64,000 nt of DNA from Streptomyces cinnabarinus (lineage in GTDB: Bacteria; Actinomycetota; Actinomycetes; Streptomycetales; Streptomycetaceae): the NCBI RefSeq assembly GCF_027270315.1, contig NZ_CP114413.1:1426001-1490000 (forward strand), given 5' to 3'. The notes under the pieces are model-generated. The model saw only the letters and a list, made by a program, of their open reading frames with translations, did not search any database and was not told the origin of the DNA. How positions within the stretch are numbered: position 1 is the first letter of the stretch; every line of letters begins with the position of its first letter. Both the position numbers and the translations under genes were made by a program. Of the stretch, positions 34,301 through 41,124 are shown piece after piece.

Positions 34301-35882
34301 TGAGCAGCCCACCGATGTCGAAGTTGATCAGACCGACGATGAACCCCGCGAGCAGCGACGGCACGAAGCGGCCGATGGCGATGCCGACGCCCACCCAGTC
34401 GACCTTCGCGAGCAGGCTGCCGAACGCGGCCGTGAGCTTGACGGCGAGCTTCGCACCGGCCTCCAGGCCCTTGACGAGGCCGAGCCCCATCGCGCCACCG
34501 ATCTTCGTCCAGTCGATGCCGCGGATGCCGCCGGTGAAGGCGTCACGGATCTGACGGCCGACATCGGTCGCCGCCGACGCCGGCACCAGCACGGGCGCCT
34601 TGTCGACGCGGGGCACGGACACGTCGACGGTGCCGGTGCTCTTGCCCCTCAGACCGGCGAAGAAGTCGGCGACGAGCGTCTTGGCCTGGGTGAACCGGTC
34701 CTTGATGGTCTCGACGGGGATCAGGTCGCCCATCTCGCGGCCCAAGCCCTTGGCCGCGGGGATGCCCCGGGTGTTGACCCAGTCCGCGAAGTTGCGGACG
34801 CCCAGCGTGATGCCCGACAGGGCCTTGGTCGCCCCGGTCAGGACGCCCGTGTCCCCGAGCTCGATCATGAGGCCTTCCCAGGCGTTCTTCAGCCTGGTGA
34901 CCTCGCCCCGCCAGCCCTTCATCTGGATCTTGGAGATGCGGTCGGCGGTGCCGCCGCTGTTCTCCAGCTCCTTGGTGAGCCCTGCGAGCTTCTTCGAGCC
35001 CTGCTGGATCAGCGCGGCCATACCGGGACCGGCCCGCTGACCGAAGATCGTCATGATGTCGCCGGTCGTCGCGCCCTTCTTCGCCAGCTCGTCGACGATC
35101 TGGGTGAGCGGGCGCAGCTTGCCGTCCGACGTCGCGACATTCACGCCCAGGTCGTGAAGCGTGGTGGAGATCTTCTTCGTCGGGGCAAGCAGCCGCGTCA
35201 CCGCGCCTCGCAGCGCGGTGCCCGCCATGCTGGCCTTGATGCCGGCGTTACCCATGAGGGCGGTCGCGGCGACGGCTTCCTCGAACTGAATCCCGGCCTG
35301 ATGGGCAATCGGACCCGAGTACTTGAACGCCTCGCCGAGGTCGTCGACGGAGGTGTTGGCCTTGACGGAGGCCTTCACCATCGCGTCGACGGCGTGCGGG
35401 ATCTCCTTGATGCTCATGCCGTAGCCGGTGAGCACGTTCGTGGTGATCTCCGCAGCCCTCGTGAGGTTGAGCTGCTCCGACGACGCCAGCGACAGCACCG
35501 ACGGCATCGCACCGTAGATCTGGTTGACGGTCAGACCGGCGGTGGCGAGCTGCGCCATGGCGTCCGCGGACTGCGCCGCCCCGTACTGCGTGCTCCGGCC
35601 GAGGTCCTTGGCCTGGTCGCGCAGCATCTTCAGCTGCTTGCCGCTCGCGCCGGACAGGGCCTCGACGCGGTTCATGTTCTTCTCGAAGTCGCCCGCCATC
35701 TTGATGACGGAGGCCCCGAGAGCGGCCGTGCCGACCGCGCCCACCGCGAGACCGGCCTTGATGGCCGCGCCCGCCGTGGTGGCAGTGCGGGACAGCCTGG
35801 TCGCGGACTGGCCGACGGTCGCGAACGTCCTCGTCGCACGGTCCCGGGCGATCAACTGGTAGACGACGGCACGTGTGGCCAC
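31386..35882 (-). CDS. Tail tape measure protein with lytic transglycosylase domain
   Basis: This 1498-residue protein sets tail length. The N-terminal third is a TP901-type tape-measure core (AGDFEKNMNRVEALSG; AMPSVLSLASSEQLNLTRAA). The middle has repeated segments of roughly 40 residues (ATAGSWLLTRGRAIVSGLKSG-type units near 720 to 850), and there are hydrophobic helices around 480 to 600. An SLT-like domain around residues 945 to 1050 (RIQQESGGNPNAIN; SRGLMQTIGSTF) could open the wall during DNA entry. GTG at 35882 follows GGGAGGTCTGGT. The longest gene in the window, downstream of the tail chaperones. Confidence 0.92.
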   Translation of the reverse strand: MATRAVVYQLIARDRATRTFATVGQSATRLSRTATTAGAAIKAGLAVGAVGTAALGASVIKMAGDFEKNMNRVEALSGASGKQLKMLRDQAKDLGRSTQYGAAQSADAMAQLATAGLTVNQIYGAMPSVLSLASSEQLNLTRAAEITTNVLTGYGMSIKEIPHAVDAMVKASVKANTSVDDLGEAFKYSGPIAHQAGIQFEEAVAATALMGNAGIKASMAGTALRGAVTRLLAPTKKISTTLHDLGVNVATSDGKLRPLTQIVDELAKKGATTGDIMTIFGQRAGPGMAALIQQGSKKLAGLTKELENSGGTADRISKIQMKGWRGEVTRLKNAWEGLMIELGDTGVLTGATKALSGITLGVRNFADWVNTRGIPAAKGLGREMGDLIPVETIKDRFTQAKTLVADFFAGLRGKSTGTVDVSVPRVDKAPVLVPASAATDVGRQIRDAFTGGIRGIDWTKIGGAMGLGLVKGLEAGAKLAVKLTAAFGSLLAKVDWVGVGIAIGRFVPSLLAGFIVGLINFDIGGLLKGLGNHWQEVLLSVLFVAFMPAKWIAGIGKALGKIPFLGRLLSWAFGIFAKFSKFLVGGAGKLLAGFGRGLLQGLTRLFPSLASGIAGFLGRAALAIVGYGGRFTEAAIRLAKAIGPGLVKGAEGLGRVTVRIIEIIVRPFAKAGGWLFRHGTAVVGGLLRGIASAAKAVGGWVMRTVITPLRSRFATAGSWLLTRGRAIVSGLKSGVVAGAKAIGSWVSRTVIAPVTSRFATAGSWLVSKGRAIVSGMKSGVTTAVVGIRKFLTDKIVSPVTGRFTRASTWLKSAGGSLISGLKSGITGAMKSIGTWLKKNLIDPIVGAVKKFFGIRSPSRVFAGIGGHLVSGLVRGMAQTSGTAIAKKIFGDMPSALGAIVSKGLVSVASLPGKAMKALGGLGSKFLGMLGLGDSGKVGGGVNRWSPLVAQVLKMLGAPAYALGPVLQRIQQESGGNPNAINNWDINAKNGDPSRGLMQTIGSTFNAYAGPFRGRGIYDPLANIYAGVNYAMHRYGAGWVNVMTRPGGYAKGSRGRGAAPGWAWVGERGPELINLKGGEDILSNPDSMKVASQFGIRLPGYASGTVANAQARVKQAKEDLERAKERKYGVQAAKTRLKAAQQELAAAKRRTKMAVDNALTAGFKKTIATGTASAIKSAIKSMVDKLQNAGVSKAYIKSVLKKSEKLQSLATKKADVTAKIQKAKEFAADQSSNLRETFSVTGTSATTVGGLISEMKSKQADAKQFASQVEYLKKQGLSADLIGQLAEAGPGSQLHTLLAGATKSQIAQLNSLSKSGVKLADSYGKTVADAMFDSGKKAGDGFLTGLKEQEKQLAKEMEKLADALIKSIKKKLGIKSPSRVMRDQIGKPTALGVVAGMDATLPAIARSAQRMVDTASGARPRRIVIPSSVSGQQPAAADPQQDALRQLVDALQTGQLGATEVHVHFNDDRLRDLIDVQVKPKVKASEDRQAFRARVGRRG

Positions 35883-35922
35883 ACCAGACCTCCCCTCGCG
35901 GGTGTCGGGTGCGGCGGCCGCC

Positions 35923-35951
35923 GGTCAGGCGGTCAGGCGGTCAGGCGGTCA
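35923..35951. repeat. Tandem 8-bp repeat between tail chaperone and tape measure genes
   Basis: The octamer GGTCAGGC is repeated 3.6 times without interruption. On the minus strand each unit contains TGA, and because 8 is not a multiple of 3 the array puts a stop in all three frames just downstream of the frameshifted chaperone stop. Confidence 0.7.
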
Positions 35952-35966
35952 GCGCCAGGGATCCTG

Positions 35967-36535
35967 CTAGGTGCGTGCGTCCTGCTGGGCTTGTTCCTCT
36001 TCCGCCTCCAGGCGGTACAGCACACTCCATTCGGTCAGCTCATGGGAGCTGATCCGCTTCAGGAGTTCGGCTCGGGTGCATCCGAGGTCCCGGGCGAGCC
36101 GGAAGGTGAATCGTCGCCACCCTCCGTCGTCCCCTCGGAGTTTCCCTCAATCGCCTCCTCTTCGTCGTCGGACAGCCCGGACAGCCGGGTCGCGACGTCA
36201 TAGAGGCGATCGATGGACTTGCCGTTCTTCCGGCCGAGCGCGGGAGCCTGTTGGTCGGTGAACACCCTCGCGCCGTCCTGCTTGACGATGCACTTCACCA
36301 GCAGCTTGGCGCGCGCGTTGGCCTGGTCGAGGACGATCTCCTGCTCGCCCTTCTTCGACAGGGACGGCCGGATCTTCCGGATCGACGCCTCCCAGGCGTC
36401 CCGCTCCTCACCGGACAGGCCGCGCACCAGCACGGTCCGGTCGCCCCACTCGGGCACCGTCACCGGCTCGATAACGACGTCATCGCAGTCGAGGATGTCG
36501 TCGGCGTCGTCCAGCACCGTCTCGGGGTTGGTCAT
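35967..36535 (-). CDS. Tail assembly chaperone gpGT, product of -1 frameshift
   Basis: Translation begins at 36535 as for gpG, slips back one base at the heptamer GGGAAAC (36146 to 36140), and continues in the -1 frame to a TAG at 35967 to 35969, giving about 189 residues. The extension contains WRRFTFRLARDLGCTRAELL followed by an ELTEWSVLYRLE segment, a clear tail-chaperone T domain that is absent from the zero frame. As in lambda gpG/gpGT, the longer form would recruit the major tail protein to the tape measure during tail assembly. The coding join at base 36140 (read twice) is inferred from sequence alone. Confidence 0.82.
36059..36535 (-). CDS. Tail assembly chaperone gpG
   Basis: This 158-residue, acidic, mostly helical protein (EWGDRTVLVRGLSGEERDAW; DEEEAIEGN near the slip site) is the zero-frame product located between the major tail gene and the tape measure. 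It ends in a disordered Ser/Gly/Pro tail after the slippery site, as expected for the short chaperone. It would coat the tape measure and prevent aggregation. Confidence 0.85.
   Translation of the reverse strand: MTNPETVLDDADDILDCDDVVIEPVTVPEWGDRTVLVRGLSGEERDAWEASIRKIRPSLSKKGEQEIVLDQANARAKLLVKCIVKQDGARVFTDQQAPALGRKNGKSIDRLYDVATRLSGLSDDEEEAIEGNSEGTTEGGDDSPSGSPGTSDAPEPNS
36140..36146 (-). promoter_or_regulatory. -1 ribosomal frameshift slippery heptamer GGGAAAC
   Basis: On the minus strand the bases G GGA AAC are in the zero-frame phase required for simultaneous P- and A-site slippage to GGG and AAA. The site lies in the tail chaperone gene 26 codons before the zero-frame stop, and the -1 frame downstream stays open for 57 codons. 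Confidence 0.85.
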
Positions 36536-36544
36536 GCGCGTCTC

Positions 36545-37021
36545 CTAGCTGATTTCTCGGTCGATGCTGTCGAGGACCCGGTTCACGGCCGCCCGGGAGC
36601 GAGGGCCGGCGGCGGGGGCGACGACGCGGAAGAAGTACGGCTTCGGCTCCTGGCGCACCCACACCTCGCGGTTGCCGAACACCGGGTGCCGCCACGGCCG
36701 CTTCGTGCCCTCCATGTAGGCCTGGAGGGAGCGCTTGCTGGTGGGCATCTTGCGGCCGTCGACACGGATCGCAACGTTCGCGTTCCGGCCGGTGGTGCGC
36801 ACCTCGATGCGGGTTGCCCTCGACATCTCCGCGCGCAGCGTCCCCTTGCCAGTGCGGGACGGGATGGCCTGGATCGAGGCACGCACCTGCGGCACGAGCG
36901 GCTTCGCGGCCTCCCGCAGCTCCCGCCGGAACCGCTTGACGACCTCCGGGTTGTCCATGTCCCGCAGGGCCCGGCTGATGCGGGCCAGGTCTGCGCCGCC
37001 CCGCAGCTCGACGTCGATCAC
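36545..37021 (-). CDS. HK97 gp10-like tail-region protein
   Basis: This 158-residue basic protein resembles the HK97 gp10/tail-completion family: AAKPLVPQVRASIQAIPSRT, RPWRHPVFGNREVWVRQEPK and a helical end. It has the typical RHPVFG motif. Its ATG overlaps the major tail protein stop by ATGA. It probably acts at the head-tail joint or tail terminator. Confidence 0.78.
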   Translation of the reverse strand: MIDVELRGGADLARISRALRDMDNPEVVKRFRRELREAAKPLVPQVRASIQAIPSRTGKGTLRAEMSRATRIEVRTTGRNANVAIRVDGRKMPTSKRSLQAYMEGTKRPWRHPVFGNREVWVRQEPKPYFFRVVAPAAGPRSRAAVNRVLDSIDREIS

Positions 37022-37500
37022 GCCGGGACCGTGACGTTCTCCACCGGCTCGCTGGTCACGGTGAACTGGACCATGATCTTTCCGGGGTCCTCAATGCTCG
37101 TCTCCTTCGGCGCGGAGGACACCTTCACCGGGAAGACGTCCATCGTGCGCGCGGCGACGTCGCCCTCGGGGAACTGGACGATGAACCCGGCGGTGTCGCG
37201 GGGCAGGAGCTGCCGCACGTCCTGCGAGTCCTCCGACGCGTACAGCGTGATGCTGGAGTCGTCGGCGGTGATCCGGCCCGGGATCTTCGACGTGAACCGG
37301 CTGCCGAGGTCCGGGGTGTCGGTGGACTCCGACGTCGTCTGGAACCCGGAGACGTCAGCGACCTCGCCGGTCAGATCCGTGCCCGCGTCGAGCTCGACGC
37401 GCGTCGGCGCGGCCTTGACCGCGATCGTCGGAACCCAGTAATAGGCGCGCGTCCCCGGCGGGATGTACCGGGTCGACGCGGAGATCGGGGTGGCGACCAT
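37018..37500 (-). CDS. Major tail tube protein
   Basis: This 160-residue beta-rich protein (STRYIPPGTRAYYWVPTIAV; FQTTSESTDTPDLG; MDVFPVKVSSAPKE) fits the small tube-subunit class of actinophages and sits just before the tail chaperones, the standard place. It would polymerise into the non-contractile tail tube. ATG at 37500. Confidence 0.78.
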   Translation of the reverse strand: MVATPISASTRYIPPGTRAYYWVPTIAVKAAPTRVELDAGTDLTGEVADVSGFQTTSESTDTPDLGSRFTSKIPGRITADDSSITLYASEDSQDVRQLLPRDTAGFIVQFPEGDVAARTMDVFPVKVSSAPKETSIEDPGKIMVQFTVTSEPVENVTVPA

Positions 37501-37503
37501 GGG

Positions 37504-37734
37504 TCACTCGCCTTCCTGAGTGCGCCGGCGCCGGGCCGGCTTGGTGTCGGGGGTCTCCTCGGCAGCCGTCTGCTCCTCGACGGGGGCGGCCTGTGGGAGG
37601 GGCTCGGGTGCCGGGGCGGCAGGGGCGTCTTCGACGCGCTCCCAGCCGGACGCCTGGTGGTGAGGGACGGCCGAGGCGGGAACGGTGATCGGCTGGTCCG
37701 GCAGGCTGGGGTGCCGCATGGTCACGGTGTCCAT
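37504..37734 (-). CDS. Small Pro/Glu-rich structural-region protein
   Basis: This 76-residue protein has a short beta-like N-terminus (MRHPSLPDQPITVPASAVPH) then a disordered Pro/Ala/Glu tail ending in basic residues. N-terminal sequences of this type occur in small head-tail region proteins of actinophages; role unknown. Confidence 0.6.
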   Translation of the reverse strand: MDTVTMRHPSLPDQPITVPASAVPHHQASGWERVEDAPAAPAPEPLPQAAPVEEQTAAEETPDTKPARRRRTQEGE

Positions 37735-38066
37735 CAGGCCACCCGGAAGACCCCGACGGTCACGGAGGTGACGCCGTCGTAGGTGAGCGCGGCCCGGCCG
37801 GTGGACGGGTCCCGGTATCGGTCGGTGATCGGGACGACGTAGGTCTGTCCGGCGGGGACGGTCACCGGGCGGTCGGCGATGGCGAGGCCCTCGACTGTGC
37901 CGGGGGTGGCGATGGTGACGGTGTGGGGGCTGGCGTCGGCGTTCTTGATCGCGAGGAGGACCCCGGCGCCGGTCTGGGCGGTGTCACCGCCGCCTGCTGC
38001 GGCGACGAGCTTGTCGTCGAACCTGATCCCCGCGAGGGGGACCACGTTCGTGGTGAGGGCGGCCAT
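37734..38066 (-). CDS. Small beta-rich structural protein
   Basis: This 110-residue protein is predicted to be an all-beta, Ig- or jelly-roll-like domain (VTIATPGTVEGLAIADRPVT; GQTYVVPITDRYRDPSTGRA). It could be a head decoration or tail-completion protein. Its stop codon and the next gene's ATG share base 37734. Confidence 0.62.
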   Translation of the reverse strand: MAALTTNVVPLAGIRFDDKLVAAAGGGDTAQTGAGVLLAIKNADASPHTVTIATPGTVEGLAIADRPVTVPAGQTYVVPITDRYRDPSTGRAALTYDGVTSVTVGVFRVA

Positions 38067-38156
38067 CGCTAGCTCCTTCTGTGTGACGGCGGGGGCGACA
38101 GGCCGGACCGTCCGGACATGTCTGAAGGGAGGACCAGGGCGGCGGCAGGCTGCCGG

Positions 38157-38618
38157 TCAGCGGCCGGTGAAGGCGTCGCAGTCGATGCCGAAGACGACGA
38201 GGGCTTGTGCGCCGCGGTCGGTCTGCACCTGCTTGAAGGTGTGCGAGCCGAGGCGGGCGCGCAGGACGATCCCGTCGAGCCGGGGATCGCGGGCGAGGAC
38301 AGCGCCCACCGCGGAGTACATCGCGTAGGCACGGCGGCGGGCGGCCGCGATGTCCGCCTTGCCGTTTAGTACGGCGGCCGCGCACCGGACGGTGAACGTC
38401 TCACGGTCCGGGCGGCTCGCGAGACCCTCGGGAAGGCTCGTCGACTCGACGTCGGAGTCGGTGTCGTCGCCGGTGAAGCCGACCGTGAGCATCTCCTGTG
38501 GGGCCGCCTTGGACAGCTCGGGGCCGTCCCACACGGTCACACCCTCCAGCTCCGGCGCCACTTTGAAGGCGGCGACGAGGGCGTCGATGGTGTCGGGTAC
38601 ACGGGAGGACCAGGGCAT
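38157..38618 (-). CDS. Tail-completion-like protein
   Basis: This 153-residue protein (VPDTIDALVAAFKVAPELEG; FTVRCAAAVLNGKADIAAAR; TFKQVQTDRGAQALVVFGID) resembles the minor capsid/tail terminator class that follows head-tail connectors. ATG at 38618 overlaps the connector stop (ATGA). Confidence 0.65.
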   Translation of the reverse strand: MPWSSRVPDTIDALVAAFKVAPELEGVTVWDGPELSKAAPQEMLTVGFTGDDTDSDVESTSLPEGLASRPDRETFTVRCAAAVLNGKADIAAARRRAYAMYSAVGAVLARDPRLDGIVLRARLGSHTFKQVQTDRGAQALVVFGIDCDAFTGR

Positions 38619-39427
38619 CAGGCGATTCCAGGGAGAGTCGAGTCGAGCAGCTCGATGGCGCGGCGCGGCACGGCGAACCCGCGGCCGGGCAGCCACGGTT
38701 CGTTCTCGCCACCGAGCTGGATCCGCAGGGCACCGCGCCGGGTCTCCCACAGGTGCTCGACGATGATGAGCGTGGCCAGCTGGTAGTCGTCAGGGACGAT
38801 CCGCAGCCCCGCCCGGTAGGCGACGTCCACGACGCCGCGCAGCGCGGGCCCGGTGGCCGCGTAGATGAGCCCGTTGTCCGGCTCCGTGTCGAGGTCGGCG
38901 GCGTTCCACGTCTTCGATCCGTCCGCGCTGACGGCGCTGGTCACAGACAGCACAGGGACGTTGCTGAGCAGGATCTGCCCGTACACGTCCGCGGTGCGGC
39001 GTTCGGTGAAGGACCGGCGGGCGACGATCGTGCCGAGCTGCCGCTCGACTGCCTTGCTCGCGCCGGTGATGAAGCCGCGCAGCTCTTCGTCGTGGGTCTG
39101 GTCCGACTCGTCGATGCCGAGCTGCCGTTTGGTGCGGGCCAGCGACACGATGGCGACCGGCTCCGCGGCGGCCGCATCGAAGACGTCGGTGTACGCATTG
39201 GCGTTGGCGCCGGTGGCCAGCCAGCGCACCAGGTGGCGTCCGGCCTGCAACGTCAGGAAGTCGTACGCGTACGTGCCCGAGCTGACCGGGGTCACGGGGC
39301 TGACCGTGACGGTGGTGTCATCGGGCTGAGTGATGGTCAGCGCCATGGCGCCCGCGTTGACGAGCGTGCCTCCGGCGTCGGTGACGGTGACACCGAGCGG
39401 GACGACGTCCCCGAGGTCGTAGCTCAC
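38618..39427 (-). CDS. Head-tail connector with N-terminal beta domain
   Basis: This 269-residue protein has an N-terminal beta-sandwich (about 1 to 90, TVTDAGGTLVNAGAMALTIT) and a C-terminal helical connector of the gp6/gp15-like type (LGIDESDQTHDEELRGFITG; LIIVEHLWETRRG). It should cap the portal. GTG at 39427 overlaps the previous stop (GTGA). Confidence 0.75.
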   Translation of the reverse strand: MSYDLGDVVPLGVTVTDAGGTLVNAGAMALTITQPDDTTVTVSPVTPVSSGTYAYDFLTLQAGRHLVRWLATGANANAYTDVFDAAAAEPVAIVSLARTKRQLGIDESDQTHDEELRGFITGASKAVERQLGTIVARRSFTERRTADVYGQILLSNVPVLSVTSAVSADGSKTWNAADLDTEPDNGLIYAATGPALRGVVDVAYRAGLRIVPDDYQLATLIIVEHLWETRRGALRIQLGGENEPWLPGRGFAVPRRAIELLDSTLPGIA

Positions 39428-40080
39428 GCCGGGCTCCCGCTCATGGCCGGTGCGCTCCGCTCCAGCGGCGCCAGGGCGGCCCCGGCCGGGGAGGCTGACG
39501 TCAGGCGCGCGCGGCGCAGCAGGTTGAAGTTGTCGAACTCCGCGAAGTCGCCGCTGCCGCTGTCGCGGTGCCCGGCGAGGATGACGGACAGGTTGGTGTC
39601 GGCCGTCCAGGCGGCGGCCGGTGCGGTGCGGCGGGCCGTCCAGGTCCCGCCGTCCGGGGAGGTCTCCCACAGCAGCAGCCCGGACGCCTCCCGCAGCCGC
39701 AGCCACGCATGCGCCACCGGGTCGTAGGTGAGGACGACTTCGTTCGCGTCGGCGTACCCGGTGCGAGAGATCAGCTTCAGCAGGCCCGTGACCCTGTTGA
39801 GGCTGAACCCGCCGTCCGTGCCGCCCACCGCGGTGATGACGAGCAGCTCGGCCAGCGCCTCCCCCGCGGCGCCCCCGGCGGCGGGCGGGTAGACGCGGCA
39901 GGCAACCTGTGAACCCGTCAGGGTGTAGACGGCGGCGGACTGGTAGGCGGAGAACGCGGTCGTGCACGGCACCCGGGCGCGGCCGCCGGCCTCCTCGACG
40001 TCGCCGTACGACCCCGACCACAGCACAGGGTCGCGGACGCCGTCGTCGAAGGTGTCGGTGAGCATGCCGAACCCGGGCAT
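39424..40080 (-). CDS. Concanavalin/LamG-like beta-sandwich protein
   Basis: This 218-residue protein begins MPGFGMLTDTFDDGVRDPVL and continues FSAYQSAAVYTLTGSQVACR, then WLRLREASGLLLWETSPDGG, a pattern seen in DUF1349/laminin-G-like carbohydrate-binding sandwiches. In a head-gene neighbourhood it may be a surface decoration or receptor-binding head protein. It lies directly downstream of the FkbM methyltransferase and glycosyltransferase genes, so it might carry or bind the modified sugar. The assignment is by pattern only. Confidence 0.55.
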   Translation of the reverse strand: MPGFGMLTDTFDDGVRDPVLWSGSYGDVEEAGGRARVPCTTAFSAYQSAAVYTLTGSQVACRVYPPAAGGAAGEALAELLVITAVGGTDGGFSLNRVTGLLKLISRTGYADANEVVLTYDPVAHAWLRLREASGLLLWETSPDGGTWTARRTAPAAAWTADTNLSVILAGHRDSGSGDFAEFDNFNLLRRARLTSASPAGAALAPLERSAPAMSGSPA

Positions 40081-40083
40081 CGG

Positions 40084-41124
40084 CTACGCCTTCGGCGCGG
40101 GCTTGTTCGCGGCCGTCTTGCGCGCCACGGCCTTCTTCGCCGCAGGCTTCGGCTCGACGGCGGCCTCGGGCGGCGGTGCGACGGCCGTCGTCTCCGGGGC
40201 GTTCGCCTCCGGCCGCTCCACGGGGCTGTCCGGTTCCGCCGCCACGTCGGCAGCGTCGACGTCGTGGCCGTACTGGTCGCGGAGGATGTGCGCGACGCGG
40301 TCGGCTTCCTCGTCGCGTCCGGCCGTCCTGTATGCCTCGTACTCGTCGATGTACGCGTTGCGGTAGTCCGCCTCGATGTCGCGCTTGCCTGCGGGCACGG
40401 CGGTCTCCTTCCTTCGGCCAACGGGCACGAGCGGCCTCCTTGGTGCGGCCAGGGCTGACGCTGCGGGCCCGGCGATCAGGTAGTAGTGGTTGTCATGGCC
40501 CCAGCTGCCCGCCGGGTAGTGCGGGTGGCGCACCACGTGCAGGTGCTCCCCGTAGATGCGCCGGAGCAGGGTGCCGAGCTGGGCGCCGAGGCCTGCGCTG
40601 TGGACCTCGATGAAGAGCTGCGGCCTGGCCGTCTCCAGCAGCGTCAGACCACCCTGGATGACGGCGACTTCGTGTCCCTCCACGTCGACCTTGATGAAGT
40701 CGGGGGTGCCATACCTGTCGTCAAGGTCGTCCAAGCGCGCGCAGGGGACGGACCGGCGTTCCAGGACCCTGCCCCAGGTGCTTTCGGTGAGGCTGTCCGG
40801 CTCACCGTCCGGGTCAGGGGTGGTGAGCTGCCCGGTGCGGATGCTGTTCTCCTGGGCGGCCAGTACGACTTCCCCGTCGCGGTCGCTGAGCGCAAGCTGG
40901 ACAGCTTCCAGCCCCGGGGTGTCGTTCGCAGCGTCGACGAGAATCCCGTACGACTCGGCGGCCGGTTCGAAGGAGATGACACGGGTGAAGTTGGCGGCGA
41001 GCCGCCGGGCGACGACGCCCCAGTTCCCCCCGACATCGAAGGCGAGGGCCCCACGGAACCCGAACAGGATCCGCTGGATCGCTTCCGGATCGCCCGGCGC
41101 TGGCCCGGTGACGGTGGGGCTCAC
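40084..41124 (-). CDS. FkbM-family methyltransferase with extra C-terminal module
   Basis: This 346-residue protein has an AdoMet-dependent FkbM domain in residues 1 to about 230: AFDVGGNWGVVARRLAANF, ISFEP, DFIKVDVEGHEVAVIQGG. FkbM enzymes O-methylate sugars and related hydroxyls. After residue 240 comes an unrelated module (RDIEADYRNAYIDEYEAYRT; VAHILRDQYGHDV) and a Lys/Ala/Pro-rich tail. An internal GTG at 40398 with AAGGAGA upstream could also start the module separately. ATG at 41124 overlaps the glycosyltransferase stop (ATGA). Confidence 0.82.
   Translation of the reverse strand: MSPTVTGPAPGDPEAIQRILFGFRGALAFDVGGNWGVVARRLAANFTRVISFEPAAESYGILVDAANDTPGLEAVQLALSDRDGEVVLAAQENSIRTGQLTTPDPDGEPDSLTESTWGRVLERRSVPCARLDDLDDRYGTPDFIKVDVEGHEVAVIQGGLTLLETARPQLFIEVHSAGLGAQLGTLLRRIYGEHLHVVRHPHYPAGSWGHDNHYYLIAGPAASALAAPRRPLVPVGRRKETAVPAGKRDIEADYRNAYIDEYEAYRTAGRDEEADRVAHILRDQYGHDVDAADVAAEPDSPVERPEANAPETTAVAPPPEAAVEPKPAAKKAVARKTAANKPAPKA
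40396..40410 (-). promoter_or_regulatory. Internal ribosome binding site and GTG start within the FkbM gene
   Basis: On the minus strand AAGGAGA (40410 to 40404) lies five bases before an in-frame GTG (40398). Initiation here would yield a 104-residue protein (40084 to 40398) equal to the extra C-terminal module, which resembles a stand-alone phage head-region protein. Confidence 0.55.

Noticed and set aside
32001..36203. 1400-codon open frame on the plus strand
   Set aside because: It is antisense to the tape measure and tail chaperone genes. Its composition (Arg, Glu, Gly, Leu-rich) is the usual mirror of high-GC codon bias, with no domain recognised.
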